A stretch of DNA of 64,000 nucleotides. Origin: WTGJ01 sp965237765 (GTDB lineage Bacteria; Chloroflexota; Anaerolineae; Aggregatilineales; Phototrophicaceae). The first letter of the stretch is position 1, and the number at the start of each line of letters is the position of its first letter. The stretch spans positions 992,001-1,056,000 of the forward strand of contig OZ250157.1 in assembly GCA_965237765.1 (NCBI GenBank), given 5' to 3'. The position numbers and the translations under genes were made by a program. Positions 1 to 8,927 of this stretch are shown in pieces. The notes beneath the pieces are model-generated. The model was not told where the DNA came from, ran no database searches, and saw nothing but the letters and a program-made list of their open reading frames with translations.

Positions 1-128
1 CGGCGCGGACATGGGCAACCTCCTACGCATTTGGATTCGCGTAGCATAACCAATTTTGTATCTCTGGCAACCGGCAACCGGGCCTATTCGAAGATTCAAC
101 GACCCAGAACGCGAAACGACCCCCCAAC

Positions 129-1130
129 ATGGCGCAGCCGCCTGCCCTGCCCTATCCTGCCCCAATGCCCCGCCACCACCCGCCGCCGCCGTTTCCGCAA
201 GAAACTGCCGAGTCTTTGCGCCAACAAAGACCGCTCACTCCTCACGCGCGCGGCTGGCTGTATGGCACGCTCGCCGCGGGCATCTGGGGCGGCATGTACG
301 TCGTCTCCGATGTCGCGCTCACCGTCATCCCACCCTTTTCGCTGCTCACATTACGGCTGCTGTTGGGAATGGCGGTGCTGGCCCCCTTGCTCGCCCGAGG
401 CGCTGGCGATGGCAAACCCGCCTGGCCGAACGCGCGCGCCTTCCAGATAAATCTGGCCGTCGGCGCGGTCGGCTTCGGGCTCAGCCTGGGCGCGCAACTT
501 GTCGGCACCGAGCTCTCCACCGCGATCAATGGCGCCACCCTGACCAGCGCTTCGCCCGCCTTCATCCTGCTCTTCGCCGGCCCGCTCTTGCGCGAACGCT
601 GGACGATGCGGCGCGGCCTCGCCCTGGCACTGGCGAGCGTGGGTGTCCTCGTCATCCTCGATATCCGCCAGCTGCGTTTCGGCGCGGCGACCGCCCTGGG
701 CGACCTGGCCCTGGCCCTGGCGGCGCTGAGCTGGGGGCTCTATTCCGTGCTCGTGCGTCGCCTAACGATGCGCCACGGTCTGCGCACCCTGCCACTCACG
801 CTGGGCGTCTTCCTCGGCGGCCTTATCGTCAGCGCACCGCTGGCGATCTGGGAATCGCTGACTCGCAGCTACGGCGCCTGGGATGCGCAATTCCTCGCGG
901 GCTTGCTCTACCTCGGCATCGTCTCCACTGCCTGGGCGCAATGGTTGTGGAACCGCGCTTTTGCCCTCTTGCCGGCAGCGCGCGCCTCGCTTTGTTTCTT
1001 CGCGCAGCCGCTGACGGGCGCGGCGCTCGCGGCGCTACTCCTGGGGCAAGCGCTGACGCCAGCGCTCGCCCTGGGCGGAGCCTTGATTGGCGCTGGCGTC
1101 TTGCTGGCCTTGCGGGAGCGGGATGGCTAG
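129..1130 (+). CDS. EamA/DMT-family inner-membrane transporter
   Basis: Product of about 333 residues with ten hydrophobic segments in two similar halves, the layout of drug/metabolite-superfamily exporters (EamA repeats). The first segment carries a GIWGGMYVVSD motif and the second half a TAWAQWLWNRAF motif, both typical of EamA proteins. Such proteins export amino acids or metabolites across the inner membrane; the substrate cannot be read from sequence. The start is uncertain: ATG at 129 has no clear Shine-Dalgarno sequence, and ATG at 165 would remove a proline-rich N-terminus. It converges with the DUF2130 gene, leaving only 18 bp between stop codons. Confidence 0.85.
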   Translation: MAQPPALPYPAPMPRHHPPPPFPQETAESLRQQRPLTPHARGWLYGTLAAGIWGGMYVVSDVALTVIPPFSLLTLRLLLGMAVLAPLLARGAGDGKPAWPNARAFQINLAVGAVGFGLSLGAQLVGTELSTAINGATLTSASPAFILLFAGPLLRERWTMRRGLALALASVGVLVILDIRQLRFGAATALGDLALALAALSWGLYSVLVRRLTMRHGLRTLPLTLGVFLGGLIVSAPLAIWESLTRSYGAWDAQFLAGLLYLGIVSTAWAQWLWNRAFALLPAARASLCFFAQPLTGAALAALLLGQALTPALALGGALIGAGVLLALRERDG

Positions 1131-1148
1131 CTAGAAGTTTCCGCCGTC

Positions 1149-2681
1149 CTACCAGTCCGACGCCGGACCGATCGTGCCCACTTCCTCCGCTGGCGGGAGC
1201 GCTTCCAGCTCCAACCCGGGCACTTGCGCGATCTCCCGCCCGAGTATGGCCGAGAAATCGGTGAACATTTCCGTCGTCGTTTCTCGCATGCGCGCCAGTT
1301 GCTTGCGGCGCTCGGACCATTGCCGCCGCATCGCCCGCTCTTCGCTGGCGACTTGCTCCTCGAGCGCCTGCCAGGTATCCACCATGCGCTGGATGCGCTC
1401 CCCGAAACGCGGGCTGGTGAGGTAATTGTAGATCTCATCCATCTTCAGGCCCTTGCCCTGCCCCGCGCGTTGCAGGCGCGCGCTTTCCACCAATTGCGCG
1501 CGCAGGGCCGTCGCCAGCGGCAAAGCGCCCTCCACGCTGCTCACCCAGACGCCCTCTTTTAGCGCGAAGACGCGAATCTCGGGCGGCAAGGCCTGCGAGA
1601 CGATGACGCGCACCTGCGAACCGACGCGATCGGCGTCGCCCTTGATCTTATCCAGCCAATCGTCATTCCAGTGCTTGGTGCGCTTGGCCTCCCAAACGAC
1701 GATGCCGCAAGCGCCCAACTGCCCATCGAAGACCGCCTGCGTCAGGTCGGCGCCCAGTTGGCCGCGGCCGATGTCTTCGATCTGGTCAAAGGGGAATTGC
1801 GTCTGCAATTGCCGCTTGAGATAGACCTCCAGCGCTTCGCCCTGCAACTCGACAGAACCCTGCCCGAGTTGGCGCTGCATATCAGCCACTTTTGCTTGCG
1901 CTTCGGCCGCGGCGCGTTCCCAGCGCTGTTTTTCAATCGCGTCCTGTTCACGCTGAAGGGCGTAGCGCTCCTCCGCTTTCGCTTCCGCATCCGCGCGGAT
2001 GAGCGCCTCTTGCTGGGCATATTCGGCCTGCGTTTGTTGGAGTTGCGTGAGCAAATTCTGCTCGCGTGCCTCTGCCTCTTCCCGGATTCGTGCCTCGTTC
2101 GCCGCCTGCGCGGCCTGGATTTCCTGCAGCTGCGCTTGCAAATCCTCTCCGAGCTTTGTGGCTTCGGCGAGCCGCGCTTGGGCGGCCGTGGCGGCCTCTG
2201 CGCGAATTTCCGCCTCACGCTCCTCTCGCTCGGCCTGCTCTTTGGCAAACTTCTCCTGCAGCTCCTCTTGCGCCGCCTGCTGTTGCCGGAGTTGCGCCTG
2301 TAACGATTCTTGCCGCTGCACGCTATCTGCCAATTGCTGCTCGTGCTGCGCTCGCGCCTCGGCGCGGATAGCTTCTTCGCGCTCGGCCTGCTCTTTGGCG
2401 AGCTTCTCCTGCAGTTCCTGTTGCTGCCGGAGTTGTGCCTGCAGCAATTCTTCCCGCTGCGCGCTATCGGCCAATTGCTGCTCGTGCTGCGCTTGCGCCT
2501 CGGCGCGGATAGCTTCTTCGCGCTCGGCCCGCGCCGCTTCGGCTTTGACGCTCATGTGATGCACCGCATCGGCGACGGCCGCCTGCTTTTCCTGTTCGTA
2601 CTGGGCGCGGAAGGTCTCGCTGAGCTCGAAGCGGTGCCCGCATCGGGGGCATTTCACCAGCTGGCTGACGCTGACAGTCAT
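1149..2681 (-). CDS. DUF2130 domain coiled-coil protein
   Basis: 510 residues. The N-terminus has a half zinc-ribbon (CPRCGH near residue 12), then about 200 residues of Glu/Ala/Gln-rich coiled coil containing internal repeats (QAQHEQQLADS recurs), then a DUF2130 domain with the family signature around FDQIEDIGRGQLGADL and VVWEAKRTKHWNDDWLDKIK. DUF2130 has been linked to nuclease-like folds, but its function is not established. Start ATG 2681 is preceded by AAGGAA at good spacing. It lies just downstream of the restriction-modification gene on the same strand, separated by about 60 bp, so cotranscription is plausible. Confidence 0.85.
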   Translation of the reverse strand: MTVSVSQLVKCPRCGHRFELSETFRAQYEQEKQAAVADAVHHMSVKAEAARAEREEAIRAEAQAQHEQQLADSAQREELLQAQLRQQQELQEKLAKEQAEREEAIRAEARAQHEQQLADSVQRQESLQAQLRQQQAAQEELQEKFAKEQAEREEREAEIRAEAATAAQARLAEATKLGEDLQAQLQEIQAAQAANEARIREEAEAREQNLLTQLQQTQAEYAQQEALIRADAEAKAEERYALQREQDAIEKQRWERAAAEAQAKVADMQRQLGQGSVELQGEALEVYLKRQLQTQFPFDQIEDIGRGQLGADLTQAVFDGQLGACGIVVWEAKRTKHWNDDWLDKIKGDADRVGSQVRVIVSQALPPEIRVFALKEGVWVSSVEGALPLATALRAQLVESARLQRAGQGKGLKMDEIYNYLTSPRFGERIQRMVDTWQALEEQVASEERAMRRQWSERRKQLARMRETTTEMFTDFSAILGREIAQVPGLELEALPPAEEVGTIGPASDW

Positions 2682-2741
2682 GGCAGATTCCTTTGTGCTT
2701 CAGTCGGATTTGGCGGAGAAATATGCATCGCGGGCGGCAGC

Positions 2742-5700
2742 CTAACGATACGCCAATTTCGCCAATTCGTTGACGATGCGCACCGTTTCCACGCTGACGG
2801 TGATGACTTTCTCCAGCAAATTGATGATATAGCGCGAATCGTCGCTGTATTCGTTGGGGGCGCGGACAATATCGCTGTTTCGTTCGGTAACCACCCGATA
2901 TTGATCGATGATCCATTCCAGCGCCGAGCGGCTGCCCAGACGATAATCGAAAGCCTCTGGCGGGATGCCCGTCAGCGTCAGGGTATCGTTGTATTTCACA
3001 GTATCGAAGATTTTCCAGTCTCCCCTGGACGAAGGCGACTTCTTGCCCGGGTGCATCTTCTCGACACGATAATCGATTGCGCCGCTCGCCTCCCATTCCA
3101 GTGGGTATGGTTCCGCTTGCTCATAGCCAAGGTGCAGCGTTGCCAGTTGCCGCCCCGCCTTGCTGAAGACCCAAAAATCCGGCGCGAAGGGGATGCGCGG
3201 TAGCTCGAGGCGCAGGTTATCGGCGTAGCGTTCGCGGTAGTCGGGGTGGTGCAGCAGACCATAGACATAGTAAAAGATATCGTGTTTGCCGATGGTGTTG
3301 TCATCGTAACGCTTGCGCACCTGCGCCTGCGCCCAATCGGTGATGTTATCTTTGCGCTGGTTGCCACCCCTGTCGTAACTGTAGAGGGGAAAGCACTGGG
3401 TATCCCCGGTCAGGTGCAAGTCGGGAATCATATCCACTATAAGCGCGTGAAAAGGTTTGTTGTTGCCGACTGCAGAAAAGCAGATAACCCGGTTGCTCTC
3501 TTCAGTCTCTCTTGTTGGAAAGATAAAGGGAAATACCAGACACCTATCAATTAAGGTGTTGTCAAAGAACAAGTGTCTCTTGGCAAAAGGGCGATAGGTA
3601 TATTGGCGCATCTTTTCTTCCGCGAATTCGGCATACTTTCCGCGTTTCAGATAATTTTTCAGCGTTGAGCTCCAATTGATTTTCTCATAACGCACAAATT
3701 CGTCGATGTCTTTGGGTTTACCCCGACGTGTATAACGATCGACTTCGGCGTTGTATTCCTCAATAAATTCCTGAATTCGCGAAGTGAGGCGACTATGGTC
3801 GAAATCGATAACTACTGCATCCCGATTGGTCTTAACTCCATTGCTATACGTCTTGAATAGCGTTCCTACTGCCAGCGACCTGGTAGCTTTGGCTTCTTTC
3901 GTACCTATTGGCAAAAATGTCGCAAATTCCTGCGCGAACTCCGGCCGCAACCAATTATGGTGGTTATCTGGCGAAATACTCTGCCACTTGACGCGAGTCA
4001 AGACGTCTGCCCACTGCTGACTGAAGGTTGCTAGTAACTCTCGCTTGGCCGCACCTGTCATATCATTGGCGACGCGGTGAAGCAGCAATCTGCGATCTTG
4101 ATGCGCCTGTGACCGAACCGCGAGGGTGATGCCAATGCCTACTCCAGACTGGCTATCGAAGACATTGCCACCCTCGTTTCTTGCCCTGCGGATATTCCCT
4201 GACAAATCCAGGTGATAGATGAGAGAAAAATCTTGCAACAAGTGTTTCCGCATCCCATCGAAAGCGACGCCATCCACAAAACTATTGTTGCTGACATAAC
4301 AGACGATACCGTCGCGCTTGCCCAACACATCGGTCGCCCAGCGAAAGAACTTCACATAAGCATCGTAAAGCTGCATCCTGAGCGTCGCGGTGGAATCTTT
4401 CGAATAGGTATTGCGTATTTCAGTGTCCAATTCATAGATGCGATTCTTGTTGTTGTCATTTTCATTCACCTGGCCCACGTTGTAGGGTGGGTTGCCAATT
4501 ACTACATTAATTGCTGCTTTCTTTTGCCGTTCTATACGCTCCGTGTTTTTCTGACTCATGAATTCGAAGCGTTTTTGTGTGCCTTTACCCAAATCCAAAG
4601 TATCCACAAAACACAAGCCATCGAATGGCTTATAACGCCCGGTCAAGTCGCGGTATTCATGCTCGATATTCAGCGAGGCGATGTAATAGGGCATCAGCAT
4701 CACTTCGTTGGCGAAGAGTTGTTCCTCATAGAAACGCTCGAAAGCGCGCGGGTTCGCGGCGTGGGCGCGGCGCAATAAATGCGTGACGAAGTTGCCCGTT
4801 CCCGTGCAGGGGTCGATGACCACTACGCCTTCATCACCCAGTTGCTGGCCGAATTCATCGCGCAGCACCTGCTCCACCGCCGCGCACATGAAATCCACAA
4901 TCTCTTGTGGAGTGTAGACGATGCCGTGGGTATCGGCCACCCTGACGCTATAACCCTGGAAAAAACGCTCGTAGACCGTGTTGATGAAATGCTGCTTCTC
5001 CTGAAAGTTCGCCAAGCGGTCAGCGGTGCGTTCAATGGCAATATAGAACTGATCCAGCGCGCCGAAGAATTTCCCCTTATCGAAGTATTCACTGGTGAGT
5101 GAATCGATCACTTTCTCCACTTCCATCGCAATCGCATTGCGGCGCGTGAAATCTTCGTGATCAAATACTTTGCGGATGATGCGCTCCGTCAGCAAATGCT
5201 GGATGAGCATTTCATCGATGGCCGCCCGGCTGATATTCGGATTCAGCGCCTTTCGGCACAACTCTTCGAATTCGGCGAATACTTTCTGGAATTCGTGATT
5301 CTCCCGATGCGCCTCATCAATGCGTTCCTTTAGGCCGCTGGCGATGCTCGGCACCTCATTCTGGAAACGCTCCACGGCCTCATCAAAATCAGTGAAGGCG
5401 GCGCTCTTGTGGCTGTAGAAAGTGGTCAGCAAATCGGCCAAACCCGCTTTGTCTCGGACCGACGTGCGCTTTACATAGCTTTCATCCTGATAGAGCACCA
5501 CTTCCTGGGTGTCTTCAAAGAGGATATTCGTGAATGGGTATCCGCGGGCGCGTTTGTGGCGGATCTCGGCTCCCAGATCGTCGTCGCCATCCTTCGCTTC
5601 CCAGTGGCCGCGGGGCAACTGCCACTGGTCGCGCAAGGTGCCATCCGGTCGGACGCTCTGCCCACCACGTTTCACGCGAAAAGACGATTCTTCTACTAGA

Positions 5701-5846
5701 ACCCAGTTGTATTTCTTCGCCGTGCTGGACAACAACTCCGAGAATGCGCGCCGCAAGCCGCCCTCGTGCGTTACATCCTGCTGAGTCTGCAACTCATCCA
5801 GCGTGCGATAATACTCTGATATCGCCTTATGCTTTGCGCCAATCAT
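2742..5846 (-). CDS. Single-chain restriction-modification enzyme (type ISP-like, helicase-less)
   Basis: 1034 residues. The N-terminus looks like a PD-(D/E)xK nuclease: D68 in RPDGTL, then E83 and K85 in HWEAKD. A gamma-class N6-adenine methyltransferase follows, with motif I DPCTGTGNF (about 345-353) and motif IV NPPYN (452-456). The C-terminal 400 residues resemble the type ISP target-recognition region. Known ISP enzymes (LlaGI type) are about 1500-1600 residues and carry a helicase between nuclease and methylase; here there is no room for one and no Walker A motif. It could restrict by a type IIG-like mechanism. Codon use is AT-richer than neighbours, suggesting horizontal transfer. Start ATG 5846. 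Confidence 0.85.
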   Translation of the reverse strand: MIGAKHKAISEYYRTLDELQTQQDVTHEGGLRRAFSELLSSTAKKYNWVLVEESSFRVKRGGQSVRPDGTLRDQWQLPRGHWEAKDGDDDLGAEIRHKRARGYPFTNILFEDTQEVVLYQDESYVKRTSVRDKAGLADLLTTFYSHKSAAFTDFDEAVERFQNEVPSIASGLKERIDEAHRENHEFQKVFAEFEELCRKALNPNISRAAIDEMLIQHLLTERIIRKVFDHEDFTRRNAIAMEVEKVIDSLTSEYFDKGKFFGALDQFYIAIERTADRLANFQEKQHFINTVYERFFQGYSVRVADTHGIVYTPQEIVDFMCAAVEQVLRDEFGQQLGDEGVVVIDPCTGTGNFVTHLLRRAHAANPRAFERFYEEQLFANEVMLMPYYIASLNIEHEYRDLTGRYKPFDGLCFVDTLDLGKGTQKRFEFMSQKNTERIERQKKAAINVVIGNPPYNVGQVNENDNNKNRIYELDTEIRNTYSKDSTATLRMQLYDAYVKFFRWATDVLGKRDGIVCYVSNNSFVDGVAFDGMRKHLLQDFSLIYHLDLSGNIRRARNEGGNVFDSQSGVGIGITLAVRSQAHQDRRLLLHRVANDMTGAAKRELLATFSQQWADVLTRVKWQSISPDNHHNWLRPEFAQEFATFLPIGTKEAKATRSLAVGTLFKTYSNGVKTNRDAVVIDFDHSRLTSRIQEFIEEYNAEVDRYTRRGKPKDIDEFVRYEKINWSSTLKNYLKRGKYAEFAEEKMRQYTYRPFAKRHLFFDNTLIDRCLVFPFIFPTRETEESNRVICFSAVGNNKPFHALIVDMIPDLHLTGDTQCFPLYSYDRGGNQRKDNITDWAQAQVRKRYDDNTIGKHDIFYYVYGLLHHPDYRERYADNLRLELPRIPFAPDFWVFSKAGRQLATLHLGYEQAEPYPLEWEASGAIDYRVEKMHPGKKSPSSRGDWKIFDTVKYNDTLTLTGIPPEAFDYRLGSRSALEWIIDQYRVVTERNSDIVRAPNEYSDDSRYIINLLEKVITVSVETVRIVNELAKLAYR

Positions 5847-5900
5847 TGGCTATCCCATCTTGCACAATACACCATCACGCTGGTGGCGAGATTCTACCCA

Positions 5901-8192
5901 TTAGCCTCGTGGGTATTCAAACCACATAATCACCCCCGACACCCCATATACTCCTGCCCCCACAAGCAGCACCGAGCCATAGCCCCAGCTCGTCGCCAGC
6001 ACCAGCGCACCGACCGTCCCCAGCACGCTCATCACCCCGTTCACCGCCCAGCACCAGGCCACCGCCTCCGTCTCGAACACGCCCGCTCGCCGAAGCGCGT
6101 TCGGGAAAGCCATCCCCATCAGCCAGGCCAACGGCAGCAGACTCAGCAACGTCCCCACGGCGCGCACCGGCAGGACGCTCGCCGCCAATGCTTCGCTCCA
6201 GGGCCCCCAGAGCAGCCACCAGGCCAGCGTCAGCCCCGCCACCGCCAGTGGCGCCGCCCATAGCGTCCGCCCGCGCCAGAGCCATGTCGCGCTCGCGCTG
6301 CCCAGACCGCCCGCCACCAACAACGCCGCCAGGGTCAGCGCCACCGCCGGCGTCGGATGCCCGAGCAGCAAGCGCGTCTGCTGGATGAGGGCGACTTCCA
6401 GCAGCATGAAACCCGCGCCCAACGCCGCCACGTAAGCATAGAGCGCCGCGCGCTCCCGAACCGCCCCCGCCCTCCCCCGCGACCGCCAGGCCAGCGCCAA
6501 CGCCCCCAACACGATCACAACGCCGATGCCCGCCGCCAATTCGCGCAAACTGCGCGGCGCGCCATATTCAAACTGGAAGAAGAAGGGCCGGTCGTCAGTG
6601 GGCGGCGCGAAATTCAGCCCCGAGTCAGCCGTCGCCTCGGCAAAACTGCTCGTCCCCGCGGCGATCGCATCCAACGGCGGCGCAGCCAAGACGCCCGGGA
6701 AGTGGATGGGCTGGTAGCCCTGATCGGCGACGAAGACGGCCGGCCCGCGCAACTCCTCACGCCGCCACGGCGTGTTCTTGATGACGAGCAGCGGCGTATC
6801 GAGCGCCCCGCTCCGTGCATCCGCCACGATGAGCACGTGTTGCAGCGCCTGTTGCTCCGTCAGCCCGCGCTCGCCCAGCGCCGCCAGCGCCACCCCCAGC
6901 GCGCGCAGCATCGTCGCCTCATCATAGAGCACGAGCGCCAGTTGCCCCTCCGGCGTCAGGCGCGCCAGGAATTCGCGGAAGGCTTCGACCGTGTAGAGCG
7001 TGTTCTCCGTGAGCGCATAACCGCCTCGCTCCGCCGCCAGCGTCACAACTTGCGATAGCGAAATCAGGTCAAACTCGCTCGTTTCCCGCCGCAGAGCGCT
7101 GCGCCCCTCATCCACGCGCAGCTCAACGGCCGGTGAATCCAGCAGGCCCCCGGGCCGCGCTTCCTGCTCGCGCAGCAGGGCGACGCTGGCAGGGTGCACT
7201 TCGACCGCGACGATGCGCTCGGCGCCGCTCGCGCGCGCGTAGGCGATATCCAGACCGCCGCCGGGGCCGATGATGAAAACAGCATCCGGCTGGCCGCTGG
7301 CGAATGGCAAATAACCGATTTGCCTCGTCAGCTCGGCGATGTCCTGCGCCGCCGGCAGCACGGAGGGCGCCGCGCCATCGAGGTAAAGCTGGCGCGCGCC
7401 GCTGACCGAGGTGAGCAAATCGGCGCGGCCGAAGGCATCCCAGCGCGTGGCTTCGATCGTGGCGCCCTCATTCCAGGCCTGGCGCAGCGGCTTTGCGTCA
7501 TCCAGTGCCTGCCAATTCAGCGGCAGGATTTCAGTCCGTAGATTCGCGATGAAGAGCAAGACGAGCACGGCGGCGGCGAGGGCCGGCAACGGACGCGCGT
7601 GCCATCCCTTCGCGGCCGCAAGAGGCGCGTGCCATCCCTTCGCGGCCGCAAGAGGCGCGTGCCGTCCCTTCGCGGCCGTAAGAGGCGTGTGCCAGAGCAG
7701 GGCAGCGAGGGCCAGGCAGACAACGGCGAGCAGGGCGCCATTCACTGCGCCCAGCGCCTGCATTGCCGGCACCACGAGCGCGACTCCCAGGCCCGCGCCT
7801 AGCAAATCCGCCATATACCAGCGCGCGCTCTGGGCGTGTTGCTCGCGGAAGAGCGTCGCCAGCGCCATCCCGCTCGCCGCATAGGGCAACGCGAGCGCCA
7901 GGAAAAGCGCCGCATCAGCAATCGCCGCCACACGTATGATGAGCAGGATGGCCAGCAGCGCGCTTATCGCCGCGGCCGTCATCATCAGCGGGATGCGCTC
8001 GGCGTGCGCGAACGCCGGCCAGCGCGCCGCCACCGCCGCCCCCACGCCGATACCCAGCACCGCCAACGAAAGCACGGCGAAGACATAGGGTGGGTAGAAG
8101 CGCGTGGCGAGCAGGCGCGTCAGCGCAACCTCCAGCGCCAGGCCGCCGCCTGCCAGGCACGCGATGGCCAGCAGACGGCGCGTGCGCGTCAC
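5901..8192 (-). CDS. Membrane-embedded spermidine-synthase-like protein
   Basis: 763 residues: an N-terminal block of membrane segments, a soluble SAM-dependent-methyltransferase-fold domain with glycine loop FIIGPGGGLDIAYA (about 305-318) and acidic residue in VAVEVHP, then further membrane segments. This is the architecture of polyamine-aminopropyltransferase-related membrane proteins; catalytic function is unproven. Residues about 168-200 are a tandem insert of three 10-residue units (LAAAKGWHAP) encoded by the dispersed 30-bp element. The GTG start at 8192 lies inside another copy of that element and has no clear ribosome site, so the true start may differ; the frame stays open upstream. 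Confidence 0.75.
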   Translation of the reverse strand: MTRTRRLLAIACLAGGGLALEVALTRLLATRFYPPYVFAVLSLAVLGIGVGAAVAARWPAFAHAERIPLMMTAAAISALLAILLIIRVAAIADAALFLALALPYAASGMALATLFREQHAQSARWYMADLLGAGLGVALVVPAMQALGAVNGALLAVVCLALAALLWHTPLTAAKGRHAPLAAAKGWHAPLAAAKGWHARPLPALAAAVLVLLFIANLRTEILPLNWQALDDAKPLRQAWNEGATIEATRWDAFGRADLLTSVSGARQLYLDGAAPSVLPAAQDIAELTRQIGYLPFASGQPDAVFIIGPGGGLDIAYARASGAERIVAVEVHPASVALLREQEARPGGLLDSPAVELRVDEGRSALRRETSEFDLISLSQVVTLAAERGGYALTENTLYTVEAFREFLARLTPEGQLALVLYDEATMLRALGVALAALGERGLTEQQALQHVLIVADARSGALDTPLLVIKNTPWRREELRGPAVFVADQGYQPIHFPGVLAAPPLDAIAAGTSSFAEATADSGLNFAPPTDDRPFFFQFEYGAPRSLRELAAGIGVVIVLGALALAWRSRGRAGAVRERAALYAYVAALGAGFMLLEVALIQQTRLLLGHPTPAVALTLAALLVAGGLGSASATWLWRGRTLWAAPLAVAGLTLAWWLLWGPWSEALAASVLPVRAVGTLLSLLPLAWLMGMAFPNALRRAGVFETEAVAWCWAVNGVMSVLGTVGALVLATSWGYGSVLLVGAGVYGVSGVIMWFEYPRG
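7595..7693 (+). repeat. Dispersed 30-bp element, 3-unit tandem array
   Basis: Three 30-bp units starting at 7595, 7625 and 7655, followed by a partial GCGTGTGCC. Core is CTTCGCGGCCGCAAGAG preceded by GCGCGTGCC. Units are nearly identical. The array lies inside the membrane spermidine-synthase-like gene (on the opposite strand) and adds 10 codons per unit without breaking the frame. Confidence 0.9.
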
Positions 8193-8217
8193 TTCGCGGC
8201 CGTAAGAAGCGCGTGCC
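8178..8217 (+). repeat. Dispersed 30-bp element, single copy at a gene start
   Basis: GCGCGTGC, then the core ACTTCGCGGCCGTAAGAA, then GCGCGTGCC. The GTG start codon of the minus-strand membrane protein (8192) falls within this copy, so the element supplies the start region. Confidence 0.85.
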
Positions 8218-8311
8218 GGCGAACCCCCTATCTTTGCGTTCGGCGGATTCTTCGCTCATGGCAACGCTCAGTCTCTGGGGTGGGTCGGCAGCATCGCTTC
8301 GTGTGCGGCGG

Positions 8312-8809
8312 CTATTCCCCTTCCTGAATGGTGATGGATTCGATGCGATCGCCCTGCTCGATGCCCTCCACAATTTCCTGCCCAGTGCCCGCAACGCAAC
8401 CGAAAACGGCGTGTTTGCCGTTGAGATGTGGCGTGGGGACCAGCGTGATAAAAAATTGTGAGCCGTTGGTATTCGGACCGGCGTTGGCCATGCTCAAGAT
8501 GCCGGGACGATCATGCGGCAAATCGAGTGCGGTCGCCTCGTCCGCGAAGCGGTAGCCGGGGCCGCCGCGCCCACTGCCCGTCGGGTCGCCCGCCTGTACC
8601 ATGAACGGTGGCGATTTGATGACACGGTGGAAGGTAACCCCATCATAAAAACCATCGCGCGCCAGGAAGACGAAATTGTTCACCGTATGTGGCGCTTCGG
8701 CGACGAAGAGATCAATTTCAAATTCGCCGCGGCTCGTCTGAAAACGCGCTACGTATTGTCGCTGGCCATCGATGGCCATCGCGGGCGGATTCGCGTATTG
8801 TTTGGGCAT
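8312..8809 (-). CDS. Cyclophilin-type peptidyl-prolyl cis-trans isomerase
   Basis: 165 residues, a single compact cyclophilin domain. Characteristic segments are VTFHRVIKSPPFMVQAGDPTGSGRGGPGY, with the catalytic Arg in FHRV, and NTNGSQFFITLVPTPHLNGKHAVFG. No signal peptide is seen, so it is probably cytosolic and assists protein folding by proline isomerisation. Start chosen at ATG 8809 because GAGGAG sits nine bases upstream; the longer frame to 8866 lacks such a site. It ends about 120 bp before the membrane protein gene on the same strand. Confidence 0.93.
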   Translation of the reverse strand: MPKQYANPPAMAIDGQRQYVARFQTSRGEFEIDLFVAEAPHTVNNFVFLARDGFYDGVTFHRVIKSPPFMVQAGDPTGSGRGGPGYRFADEATALDLPHDRPGILSMANAGPNTNGSQFFITLVPTPHLNGKHAVFGCVAGTGQEIVEGIEQGDRIESITIQEGE

Positions 8810-8927
8810 TCGGCTGCGCTCCTCACTGGACGGGTGCTGGCGGGCCGCGCCAATTCTCCAGCGCAACCACCAGCTGCGCCATGTTAGCAGGTAAGGGCTG
8901 GAGCGGGTTGAAAATCCCGGCGGCGAC

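Noticed and set aside
1..128. Promoter for the EamA gene
   Set aside because: Some AT-rich stretches near 50-60 but no pair of boxes with proper spacing could be supported.
56..1264. Long 402-residue frame overlapping the EamA gene
   Set aside because: Arg/Pro-rich composition typical of an out-of-frame shadow in GC-rich DNA; EamA frame has clear membrane motifs.
2300..2560. Intragenic repeat in the DUF2130 gene as a mobile repeat
   Set aside because: The repeated coiled-coil heptads (QHEQQLADS) are ordinary internal duplication of the protein.
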